A DNA stretch of 64,000 nt, from contig NZ_JAHDTI010000007.1 in NCBI RefSeq assembly GCF_018531495.1, positions 310,001-374,000 on the forward strand, written 5' to 3'. This stretch comes from Nonomuraea sediminis (lineage in GTDB: Bacteria > Actinomycetota > Actinomycetes > Streptosporangiales > Streptosporangiaceae). A program made the translations under genes and the position numbers. Position 1 is the first letter of the stretch; each line of letters opens with the position of its first letter. The notes beneath the pieces are model-generated. The model saw only the letters and a list, made by a program, of their open reading frames with translations. It did no database searches and was not told the origin of the DNA. Below are positions 51,996 through 61,200 of this stretch, in pieces.

Positions 51996-52370
51996 TCAAT
52001 CTGTGCGGAGCTCGGTGTCCAACGATGCACTGGCGGCGATCAACTCGTGGTGTCGGACGACTTCTTCGATAATGAATTCCAGAAACCTTTCGGCGAAGAC
52101 GGGATCGAGCTTTGATTCCTCGGCCAGGGCGCGCAGTCGCTGCACCTGCTGCGCTTCCCGCTCGGGATCTGCCGGAGGAAGCCCGTATCGCGCTTTGAGC
52201 CGACCGACCTTCTTGGTGCACTTGAAACGCTCCGCAAGAAGGTGGACCAGGGCGGCATCGAGATTGTCGATGCTTCCTCGTAGTCGCTGCAATTCTCGTT
52301 TAGCAGCACAAGCGTCGACTTGGTGGTCAATCGATTCCTGGTCCGCAGGCTGCTCGTCAAACTCGTTCAT
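51996..52370 (-). CDS. AroQ-type chorismate mutase domain protein
   Basis: A 124-residue all-helical protein. RLRGSIDNLDAALVHLLAER is the first AroQ helix (catalytic Arg), KKVGRLKARYGLPPADPERE the second (Lys and Arg/Glu), and FAERFLEFIIEEVVRHHELI the third. Chorismate mutase makes prephenate for Phe/Tyr or, in clusters, for specialised aromatics; some relatives are isochorismate-pyruvate lyases. No shikimate genes surround it. It converges on the LysR gene, and no other start fits upstream. Confidence 0.8.
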   Translation of the reverse strand: MNEFDEQPADQESIDHQVDACAAKRELQRLRGSIDNLDAALVHLLAERFKCTKKVGRLKARYGLPPADPEREAQQVQRLRALAEESKLDPVFAERFLEFIIEEVVRHHELIAASASLDTELRTD

Positions 52371-52777
52371 GCCGCTCCATCTTAGCCTCAAGCCCCTCAT
52401 CGTTATCAAATGTCTAGACGCAGCGCCCGGCCTGCTGAGCTGGATCAGGTCCTTGAGGACCACAGCGGCTCTGTAGACCACCAGGTTGCCGTCGCCCTGG
52501 ACGGAGAGCAGCGCGCCGGGGGATTGCGCGGTACAGGAGGACCACAGCGGCTTGCACGGAGGAGGCCCGCGACGGGCAGAGGTGACAAGGCGAGGGCCGC
52601 GGTGAGCACGGCATATTTCCTCACGAGGGCTCCCATTTTGAGATGCGGTTGAAATACGCGGGCCGGCCGTCACATTCCGAACGCCATTGGCATCCAGGGG
52701 ACGGCCACCTATGCGGCCGCCATTCTGGAGAATTCCGCCTCACATAGGCAGATCATGCTCAGGGACCCAGCTGGCGT
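52371..52777 (-). pseudogene. Remnant of a secreted bulb-lectin (B_lectin) gene and adjacent non-coding sequence
   Basis: From 52636 the - strand starts a good signal peptide (MGALVRKYAVLTAALALSPL, then PVAGLLRA) whose frame stops at 52445. In another frame directly after the signal peptide comes a partial mannose-binding-lectin repeat: KPLWSSCTAQSPGALLSVQG then DGNLVVYRA, with the family Q-x-D-x-N-x-V-x-Y motif. So secretion signal and lectin repeat are both present but joined out of frame with most of the domain lost. 52637-52777 shows no gene. Confidence 0.6.
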
Positions 52778-53401
52778 TCAGTTGCCGCGATCGGGTGCGC
52801 TCATGTCACCCGTCGCGGGCGTGCCATCGGCGAGCCCGTAGCGCAGGTACACGGTGCCCTTCGGACTGGCTACCGGCGGTTCGAGGAGTGTGACGTTCGT
52901 GGGCACCGCGCCACCGTCGAACACCTTCTTCCCGACGCCGAGCACGATCGGGTGCACCCAGAGGTCGAGACGGTCGAAGAGTTTCTCTCGCAGGAGGGTC
53001 TGCACCAGGTTCAGGCTCCCGACGACCTTCACGTGCTCGTGCCGGTCACGGATCTCGCGCACCGCGCCGGCCAGATCCGGGCCGAGCTGCGTGGACCCGG
53101 CCCATGAGAGGTCGGGCCTGCCACGGGAGGCCACGTACTTCGGGACGCTGTTGAAAAGCGTGGCGATCTCGCCGCCCTCCTGGTGCGGCCAGTAGGCGGC
53201 GAAGATGTCATACGTCCGCCGGCCGAGCAGGAGGGCGTCCGTGCCCTCGTACGCGGCACCGACCTGCGCCCCGGCGACCTCGTCCAGCAGGGGCGCCTGC
53301 CAGCCGCCGAACGGGAACCCCGCCGGGTCCTCGTCGGGGCCGCCGGGCGCCTGCCCGACGAGGTCGAGGGTTGCGAACAGCTCGATATGGATGAGGCCCA
53401 T
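52778..53401 (-). CDS. RibD C-terminal/dihydrofolate-reductase-fold protein
   Basis: A 207-residue reductase-fold protein beginning MGLIHIELFATLDLVGQAPG, the usual start of this actinobacterial group. LLGRRTYDIFAAYWP and the NADPH-binding VVGSLNLVQTLL motif are present, and IVLGVGKKVFDGG is the C-terminal strand-loop. The group is related to riboflavin-pathway RibD reductase but its members are mostly uncharacterised. The frame continues open upstream to 54037, where a glyoxalase-like segment appears; the family boundary argues for the ATG at 53401. Confidence 0.83.
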   Translation of the reverse strand: MGLIHIELFATLDLVGQAPGGPDEDPAGFPFGGWQAPLLDEVAGAQVGAAYEGTDALLLGRRTYDIFAAYWPHQEGGEIATLFNSVPKYVASRGRPDLSWAGSTQLGPDLAGAVREIRDRHEHVKVVGSLNLVQTLLREKLFDRLDLWVHPIVLGVGKKVFDGGAVPTNVTLLEPPVASPKGTVYLRYGLADGTPATGDMSAPDRGN

Positions 53402-54053
53402 GCCGTACTCCCGATGAGTTGGTCGTCTCGGTCGGAAGGTAGACCTGTGGCCGCCGGCAGACTCATCGCTGCGACGGCACCCAGCGTCACGATAGATCAC
53501 AGGCCGCGTCCAAACTGGGTAGCTGCTGCAGTCGCCTGAGGGGTCCATCGGTTCGTCGCGGACGCTGCCAAGCCGCTGGAAGATGATCGGCGCCGATCCG
53601 TCCGGGCTGGAACACGTCCGGATGATGGAGAAATTGTCGGCCCGTGGCGCTAGCTCGATCCACCCCGACTCAATGATCTTCGTTTGTGTGGTGAAGGCCA
53701 AAACCTGCTGGTAGAACGGTACGTCGCCGTCGAACTCCCAGGTTGCCGGGTACCACAACAGGGGCATCACCTGATGCCCGATCAGTCGGCCGCCCTCTTC
53801 TCGGGATCGCTCCGTGCAGATCGAGGATGAGATCGGAAATGGAGAGTGCTCGCCCGGACCACGCTTGCTGCCCGATTCAACGCATGTTCGCTCAGTGAGC
53901 AGCGTGGTCCGCTCTGCCCGACGCATATGGCACCGCTCCTGCCGTCCGTCCGCCCGCCACAACCTTGCACAGCAGGGCACGGTCGGCAGCCGGATCACCA
54001 GATCACCGATTCCTTCGGCCGCCTGCTGAAGGGGCATTCACCCAGGGAGAATC
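53402..54053 (-). other. 652-base region with a VOC-like coding remnant
   Basis: No intact gene. On the - strand, in frame with the reductase gene, the stretch from about 53767 reads MPLLWYPATWEFDGDVPFYQ then QVLAF and ESGWIELAP, recalling a VOC (glyoxalase-fold) domain start, before losing similarity after about 50 residues. It may be a decayed VOC gene. The right part (53800-54053) shows no convincing coding frame; it must contain the promoter of the 54054 gene set. Confidence 0.35.
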
Positions 54054-54758
54054 ATGACCACCGTCGAGAACAACCTCATCAGCCAGATTTCCGACCACGA
54101 CCAGCGGGTCACGACCCTCCTGGTCGACTATGTGACAGCCGACACGATCGGCCTCACCTACAACCTGATGCCGGGGGCCAGACCCGCCGACGCAGGCTGC
54201 GTCGTCGCCATCTGGCAGGACCAGAACCAGATCCCGTGGGACAACACCCCGAAGACGACCCAGCCGATCGGTACCCAGCAGCACGGGAGCCTGAGCTTCT
54301 CCGGCTTGAGCGTGCAGGACAACTCCTACATCATCGGACTGTCGGTCGGCCCCATGAAGACCGATTCGCAGAAGGCCCGCAATGTGGTCGCTTCGGCGTT
54401 CGTGCCCAGCCCGAATGACCCGGCGGAGCTGGAGCACGACTTCATGTCGCTCAAGTTCGTCGGCCCCACGTCCGTCGCTGTGCAGTTCGACTGCCTGGCC
54501 GGCTACCTCGCCGAGACCAACCTGGCGTGGATGGGGCTGTGGCGCGGAGAGGTGGCCTCGTACACGAAGCCGCCGAACTGGGTCACCCCGGTGACGATCG
54601 ACTCCAACTTCGGAACCGCCGCGTTCAACGACGTCTCGATCGGTGTCGGGCTCACCTACACCGTCGGCTTCTTCGCCTCGGGCTGGTCCACCGACCCGGC
54701 GAGCAGGAACCAGAAGGTGCTCGCCTCCTCGCTGACGTTCACCCAGGGCAAAGGCTGA
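54054..54758 (+). CDS. Unrecognised protein with two tandem beta-rich repeats
   Basis: A 234-residue protein with no signal peptide, first gene of a three-gene unit. It consists of two homologous halves of about 100 residues: half one (about 18-118, TLLVDYVTADTIGLTYNLMP ... LSFSGLSVQDNSYIIGLSVG ... QKARNVVASAFV) and half two (about 128-232, SLKFVGPTSVAVQFDCLAGY ... AAFNDVSIGVGLTYTVGFFA ... NQKVLASSLTFT). Alternating hydrophobic/polar residues suggest immunoglobulin-like beta sandwiches. GGGAGA precedes the ATG. Function unknown; the context suggests a small structural or adaptor partner of the two giant proteins downstream. Confidence 0.75.
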   Translation: MTTVENNLISQISDHDQRVTTLLVDYVTADTIGLTYNLMPGARPADAGCVVAIWQDQNQIPWDNTPKTTQPIGTQQHGSLSFSGLSVQDNSYIIGLSVGPMKTDSQKARNVVASAFVPSPNDPAELEHDFMSLKFVGPTSVAVQFDCLAGYLAETNLAWMGLWRGEVASYTKPPNWVTPVTIDSNFGTAAFNDVSIGVGLTYTVGFFASGWSTDPASRNQKVLASSLTFTQGKG

Positions 54759-54814
54759 CCAGTAGATGAGCCTCGGGCGGGCGAAGGCCCGCCCGAGCTC
54801 CGAAGGGGCCGGCG

Positions 54815-57800
54815 ATGACCGCGTTTCTCAAGCAGTTCGACAATGACCAGTTGTTCGCCTCACCTGCCGGTCCGGGCCGGCTCCTGCTGGTCCTGCCGAC
54901 CGGCACGAAGAAGGACACCATCACCCTCGCGGCGGCATGGTCGGATACCACGCTGTTCGGGAACTTCGTGTACACGGCGGCCGACCCCGGCATCAGCGAA
55001 CGGACTGCGGGGACGTTCGTCTCCGCGATATTGAACCGGGTCGTGTCCGCGGGGCCGGCCAGGGGGTTCGTCTGGCTCAACGAGTCTCTCGCGTGGCAGA
55101 ACCCGCCGCTCGACGGTGACAACGCACCGCTGCTCGGCATGGACGAGGCGGGGACGACAGTACAAACGGGTCTTGTGGCACCGATCCTGCCCGGGGTGCG
55201 ACTGACCGTGGCCAACGGATCGACCCTGTTGTTGGGTGAAACGAGCGTGACGGTCCGTGGCGTGGTCTCCTTCGACGGAGAACGCGCACCAACCGCCGCG
55301 CCCCCCGCGGCGTCGGCCGTCCTCTCCCTCGACGGGGCCGCGCTTGGCACACTCGCCTTCCGGATCTTCCTCAGCCGTCCGTCACTGCACGACGCCTCGT
55401 CGTGGGGGTTCCAGTTCCTCTACCCGGTGACCGGCGGGCCGCAGCCGGCCGCCTACCAGTGGCTGCCCTTGGCCGCGAGAACCCCACCCGACGCCCTCGG
55501 CTTCGAGGCGACCATCGACCCGAGCAACCCAGCGAACCGCGCGAACGACGGCGACTCGATCCGGTCCGTGCTGGCTTTCACCGGACGCAACGCGGACGGC
55601 TCCGCGACCACGCTCGTCTCGCAGTACCGCACCGGTCGCGGCACTGGCGTGACCTTCGTGCCGGTGGTCGGCGCAGAGGAGCCGCACCCCGCCGCCCTGG
55701 TGTTCAACGGCGGGGTACCGACCTCCGACACCGACCAAGAACTTCAGCTCGCCCCCATGGGTGACTTCGTGCTCACCACCGCCGACGAACCCCAGTCGGC
55801 CGACCTCCTGTGCGGGCTGCACGGCACCGAGGTCATCACCTTCAGGCCGAGGCGGGACGCCTGGCCAGGCGACCGCATCAGGTTCACCCCGTACCAGCCC
55901 GCATACGCGCCCCGCTATCCGTTCCAGCAGGTGTCGCCGGTGGCCGCCCCGGTGGACACGGCGGCGCCGTTGCTCGACGCCACATACACCACCTCGTGGG
56001 CCACGGTCGTTTCCGGCGACCCGGCGACCCCGGTTCCCTACGTGGCTCAGCCGAAGGGGGCCGCGCTCTACGGCTGGGACAACCCGATCTGGAATCAGGG
56101 CACGCAGCTGATGGGCTGGAAGGACCCGGCGAACCTGCTCCCGGACGGCGTCTCCGTGCCCCTCGCGCCGTACGCCGGGCTTCCGCAGACCACGCACGGG
56201 CAGTTCGGCCGCTGGTTCTCGCCGTCGGACACGGCTGACTTCGAGCGTCAGATCATCGGCCCCACCAGGCGGCGGCTGATCGGCGCCGACAACGGGCGAG
56301 CTTCCCGGCGTCAGGCGGACGGGGGACCGTACACCACAACCACGCCGAGCGGGCAGCTGGCAACGGTCGAGGACGGGCGCTGGACGCGCATCCTGCTCGG
56401 CCAGACCCTCAACCCGGCCCTCGCCCTCTGCTTCTGCAATCCCACCCTCGCGCTTCAACAGGCGTTCCAGACCGGTCAGCTCTTCCTCGTGGTGGCCAAC
56501 GCCGACCAGATCGGTACGGCGGGCAGCGGGGACGGCACCTGCTCCGGCATCGCCCCCACCTTTCTCAACACCGTGGAGATAGGCGGCTGGAGACTGGCTG
56601 CGGGCGTCGGCACCCGCAACCGCTACGGCGACTATCGCAATGTGCTCATCGTGAAGGGCCGCAAGGGCAAGCTCTTCGATGCCGCCGACATCGCAGGCAG
56701 CCTCGTGTCGAATCCGGAGCGGTGGACCCAGAAGGAGGTGTTCTCCTCTCCCGCCGGTCCCGGGCCGAATGCGGCGTCGTCCGCTGTTTCCGCGGAGCTG
56801 GTGGTCCTGTCGCAGTGGCTCCAGGACTACTTCGACGCCGCCTGGCGCTCCGGCGGCGACGACCTGGCCCGGTTCAACGCCATCGCCGCGGACGAGAACT
56901 GGACCGGCGTGCTGGTGCTGCGCATGGACATCTCCAAGGTGCCCGACGACCTGGCGGGTATCACGGCCGGCATCACCGACATGGACCGCTTCAACGCCCA
57001 CCACCTGGGCATAGAGATCTCTCCCATGACCAGCGAACGCGGCGCGGGCGGCGTCCCGCCGGGGCCGCGGCTCGACGGTGCCAGCTCGATGTTCGGGCTG
57101 ATCGACTATGTCGACCCGGCTTTCGTCCCGCCCGATGTCGGCAAGCCCGCGCAGCCGGTGGCTCCGGCCGGTGACCCCGAGTACGAGTTCCGGCTCCTGC
57201 AGTTGAAGGTGCTGTTCAGCAACACGGCCGTGCGCACGTTCACCAGCTACGCGCAACTGACGACCACGACCTGGTTCGGCATGCCCGTGGACCACATGGG
57301 CGCGAGCGGAAACCCCTACGCGGCCATCGTGCTCCACGGCTCGCTGCAGACCAACAACGGCCGGCCGGTGTACAGCCTGTCGAGCACGACCGACACGACC
57401 TTCTACTTCACCAACGACGTCGTGAACAAGGTCGAGATCACCGATGCCGTGATGTCCACCCGCAGCACCGGGACGCAGCAGGGCGGCAAGGTCTCCTCCT
57501 GGTTCGGGCTGTCCGGGTTCGTCGACTTCAAGGTCGTCCAAGGCACCGCGACCGAGGGGAAGACGCCCGTGACGTTCGACTTCGACGTCTTCTCATTCGG
57601 CAGCGACCCCACGGTGCAGGGCGAGCAGCTGCGCCGTGGACTGGCGTTCTCGAACCTCGGCATCGCCATGGGCTTCCCGCCCGATGACCCGGCCGCCGCT
57701 CAGTTCACGTTCGACGCGAGCGAGATCCGCTTCGACCTCTCGACGAGCACGCCCCGGCCCGGCAGCCTGTTCCAGCAGTACGCCCTCGACCTGCAGGGAC

Positions 57801-58297
57801 TCGTGTCCGGAGGCGCCGGCACCCCGCCGTCGAAAAGCGGTTACGCCCCGGCGGTCACCGACGCGCGCCTCACCGGCGTCGACGGCGGCCCCTGGTGGGG
57901 CATCGACTATCAGCTGACCATGGGAACCCCCGGCAACCTGGCCGGCAAGACCGGGCTCGTCTCCCATCTCGTGACTGCGTGGGCACCCGAGCCCAGCGGC
58001 ACGGCCGGCGCCTACCGGGCCGCGATCGGCCTGCGGCTGCCGGGCACCGGAGGGGGCGCCAAGTTGATCAGCCTGCAGACCGTGCTGAAGCTGTCGCTCG
58101 GGCAGATCTGGCTGAAGTACGACCGGGACAAGAACGGCTTCCTGCTGCTCTTCACCGAGATCGGCCTCAAGTTGCTCGGGCTGCTCACCATCCCGCCCGG
58201 CTCGTCCTTGTTCTACCTGTACGGAAACCCCGCCGCCGGCTCATCGTCGGGGCTCGGCTGGTATGCGATGTACCGCAAGAAAGGCAGCGGGGCATGA
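54815..58297 (+). CDS. Large beta-rich protein of unknown function (1160 aa)
   Basis: A 1160-residue protein without signal peptide or obvious helix bundles, predicted mostly beta from the alternating pattern and high Gly/Thr/Ser/Pro content. Beta modules are suggested around 100-180 (VANGSTLLLGETSVTVRGVV), 180-290 and 300-345. A long middle part (about 380-760) contains QLMGWKDPANLLPDG, LALCFCNPTLALQQAFQTGQ and LQDYFDAAWRSGGDDLARFN. The last 60 residues (IGLKLLGLLTIPPGSS, FYLYGNP, GLGWYAMYRKKG) are hydrophobic and basic. AAGGGG lies before the ATG and the stop overlaps the next start (ATGA). No family is recognised with confidence. Confidence 0.75.
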   Translation: MTAFLKQFDNDQLFASPAGPGRLLLVLPTGTKKDTITLAAAWSDTTLFGNFVYTAADPGISERTAGTFVSAILNRVVSAGPARGFVWLNESLAWQNPPLDGDNAPLLGMDEAGTTVQTGLVAPILPGVRLTVANGSTLLLGETSVTVRGVVSFDGERAPTAAPPAASAVLSLDGAALGTLAFRIFLSRPSLHDASSWGFQFLYPVTGGPQPAAYQWLPLAARTPPDALGFEATIDPSNPANRANDGDSIRSVLAFTGRNADGSATTLVSQYRTGRGTGVTFVPVVGAEEPHPAALVFNGGVPTSDTDQELQLAPMGDFVLTTADEPQSADLLCGLHGTEVITFRPRRDAWPGDRIRFTPYQPAYAPRYPFQQVSPVAAPVDTAAPLLDATYTTSWATVVSGDPATPVPYVAQPKGAALYGWDNPIWNQGTQLMGWKDPANLLPDGVSVPLAPYAGLPQTTHGQFGRWFSPSDTADFERQIIGPTRRRLIGADNGRASRRQADGGPYTTTTPSGQLATVEDGRWTRILLGQTLNPALALCFCNPTLALQQAFQTGQLFLVVANADQIGTAGSGDGTCSGIAPTFLNTVEIGGWRLAAGVGTRNRYGDYRNVLIVKGRKGKLFDAADIAGSLVSNPERWTQKEVFSSPAGPGPNAASSAVSAELVVLSQWLQDYFDAAWRSGGDDLARFNAIAADENWTGVLVLRMDISKVPDDLAGITAGITDMDRFNAHHLGIEISPMTSERGAGGVPPGPRLDGASSMFGLIDYVDPAFVPPDVGKPAQPVAPAGDPEYEFRLLQLKVLFSNTAVRTFTSYAQLTTTTWFGMPVDHMGASGNPYAAIVLHGSLQTNNGRPVYSLSSTTDTTFYFTNDVVNKVEITDAVMSTRSTGTQQGGKVSSWFGLSGFVDFKVVQGTATEGKTPVTFDFDVFSFGSDPTVQGEQLRRGLAFSNLGIAMGFPPDDPAAAQFTFDASEIRFDLSTSTPRPGSLFQQYALDLQGLVSGGAGTPPSKSGYAPAVTDARLTGVDGGPWWGIDYQLTMGTPGNLAGKTGLVSHLVTAWAPEPSGTAGAYRAAIGLRLPGTGGGAKLISLQTVLKLSLGQIWLKYDRDKNGFLLLFTEIGLKLLGLLTIPPGSSLFYLYGNPAAGSSSGLGWYAMYRKKGSGA

Positions 58298-61200
58298 ACT
58301 TCACCGCGCTCTACGACAGCCTCTACCGCTACTTCAACCCCCACTGGGACTTCCGCCAGGCGCAGTCCCTGGCGGCCTTCCGCACCTACCTCAATGACGG
58401 TACGAAGAACCCCATCATCCGGATGTGGGTCGACAGCGCGCCGGGATCGGGCCACCAGGCCTCGACCACCGGCATCCTGCGCCAGCTCGCCGCACCCGTC
58501 GACCCGGGCAAGGGCTTCGGTTACGCGGGGACCATCGAGGTGTACTACCACCCAGGAGACCACCGCGACCCCACCCTGCCGAAGCTCCAGCGCCTCCTGC
58601 CGGAGGTCCACGGCGGCACAGCAGGTACGGTCGACGGAGCCCAGGTACAGCTCATCGAGTGGCGTCAGGGGGTCACTCCGGCGCTCGTCAACCTCGGTTT
58701 CACCGGTGGCGCCGACGACATCGACCAGGGAGGGCACATCAGCTCGCCGAACTTCGCGGCGAGGGTGGGCGCTCGGTACTTCCTGCGGCTCCAGCCGTAC
58801 CTCTGGGCCGCCCCGGACCAGATCCAGTTCTCCGACGCGACCCGGCCTTTCATCACCCTGACGAAACAGCGCGTCCTCGGGTACGACAGCTTCAGGCAGC
58901 GGGCCTACTACATACGGACACCGGTGCCGGAGCCGGACTGGAACCTCTACGCCGGAGGCGCCTACGCGGTCCAGGCGTCCATCGTGCGCGCCCTCACCCC
59001 CGACGACGCGCGGTGGGGGGTGTGCCCGGTGTACAGCATCCGGTCGAGCGGCAACATGGAGCTGTCCAAGCCCGCCTACGAGCGGATGTTCGAGGTGCTC
59101 ACGGCGGTGCTGGCCTCCCAGCGCACCCCTGGCGGCGGATCCGCCCCGAACGCCAGGTCGATCGTGGTGCTGTCCTGCGACGTCTTCGGCACCGCCCCGG
59201 ACAGGACCGGGTTGGTCCGCCTCATCCGAGGCGGCCTCTCGGAAACCGAGCAGATGTACAAGGGTCTGCTGGACTTGAACCGTGGTGGAAAATGGGGCGA
59301 CCGGCCGCTTACGGACCGGGAGAAGGCGGAGTACCGCAACTTCCTGAAGGCGCAGGCGTTCCGGGCCGCATGGCTGCAGTCGATCGGGGCCCGCGACCGG
59401 ATCGGCCTCCTATGGGGAGACTCGCTGGACGACGTCCAGCAGGCACTACCCTGGCTCACCGGCACCACGGACCGGGTGCTGTTCGTCCATCTCGGCAAGA
59501 TCCCCGAACCCCTGTTCATCTGGTCGATGCAGGCCAGCAAGTGGCCGCCCGTCTTCGAGGGGCAGAGCACCGCGACCGTCGCGCTGAACATCGGCAACCC
59601 GTACTTCCACGTCGCCCGGCCGACCAGCCACGGCGTCCAGTATCCGACCACGATCATCGGATACGAGGCGTGGGAGACCGTCGACGTCAACGAGCCCGGC
59701 GTGCCGGTGGTCGTCCTGCCCCGGCTGCCCCGCAAGATCCAGGACGCCGCGAACCAGCTCACCGTCCCGGTGAGCAAGTGGACCCCGGTCGCCGCCGAGA
59801 ACCCGGCCGCGAAGGCAGGCGCGTTCGCGCGCGCCTACAACGCCGAACCCGCCAACGGCCCGCTCCACGAGTACTTCGCCTCCGTCCGCCAGTTCTACCG
59901 CATCGCGAACAATGACAAGCTCCGGGTCGGCGCCGGGTTCATGCAGTACATCCTGCATGCCGCGCAGCAGGCCGAGCTGCGGGACCTCGCCGCGCCCCTG
60001 GTGCTGGAGACCCTCCTGACCGCCCTTCGGGACAACACCGTCGACGGCACCCTGCGGGTCGCGCCGGGCGCCCTCTCACGGGGTGGGATCCACGACCTCT
60101 ACACCGGCTTCCTCGGCACCGATCCGGGACTCGTCCTCACCGGCTCGACCATCACGCCCGAATACACGGACGGCACCCTGACCGCCATCCTCACCACCGG
60201 AGCCACCTCGTTCCTCGGTGTGCCGCTGACCGCGAAGATCAGATTCACGGCCCCCGAGGGCGTCGTGATCGCCAACGGCCGCTACACCCACGACCAACGC
60301 TGGGCGCTCGACGAGATCCCCTGGATCGGCTTCAGCTCACCGTTCGTGGAACTGTGCGTCATCGACAGCGGCGCCGCGCCCGCCGGGTCGGTCGGCGGCA
60401 CGCTCGAAGGCGTCGACGTGGAGCTGGCGTTCCAGCTCCCGGTGGTGGAGGGCAAGTGGCAGCTGGCCGGTTCCTTCGCCCCGCCGTACCCTGGCATCGC
60501 CCGCTTCTACCAGCTCGCCGGCGGTGTCGACCTGGTGCGGACGCTTCCGGCGCCGTTCGACGGCCTGGCCGGCTTCGGGCTTCAGAACGTCAATCTGGTC
60601 TACGACACGAAGGCCGGCCAGGTCGAGGTCATCGGTTTCCGCTTCAGCACGAGCGCCGGTTTCAAGCTGGTCGGTGACGTCCAGGTCGACAACGTGTCCG
60701 TCGACGTGGCCGTGCAGGGACCCGCCGACCTGAAGGAGCGGCAGGTCGACTGGACGGTGCGGGGCACCTTCACCCTCGGCACCGGCGACGACGCCGGGAC
60801 GATCATGCTCAGCGCGACCGGGTCCGAACTGGTGCTGACCGGCAGTCTGGTGTCCGGCGTGCTGCGGATCAGCGACATCATCAACGCCTTCGCTCCAGGC
60901 GTCGCACTGCGCCCGCCGTCGGAACCGGCCGTCACCGAGTTCCAGAGCTCGTTCACGCCGGCGACCGGCGACTACAGCGTGGCGTGCGCGCTGAACATCG
61001 ACTGGCCCGTCGTGGTGGCCGGGCGGCAAATCTTCTCGATCGACGGGATCCAGTTCGCCGCCAGCCGGTTCTCCCAGATGGTCACGGGCTCGCTGAATGG
61101 GTACGTCACCGTCGGCTCGGGCTCGTCCGCCGTACCACTTGAACTGACCGCGACCTACGCCACCGGCGCGGGCTGGACGTTCTCCGTCGTCCAGGCGCCC

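Noticed and set aside
55382..57541. 719-codon - strand frame opposite the 1160-residue gene
   Set aside because: Shadow frame rich in Arg, Gly, His and Val with no motif; the + strand frame has start signal, neighbours and stop overlap.
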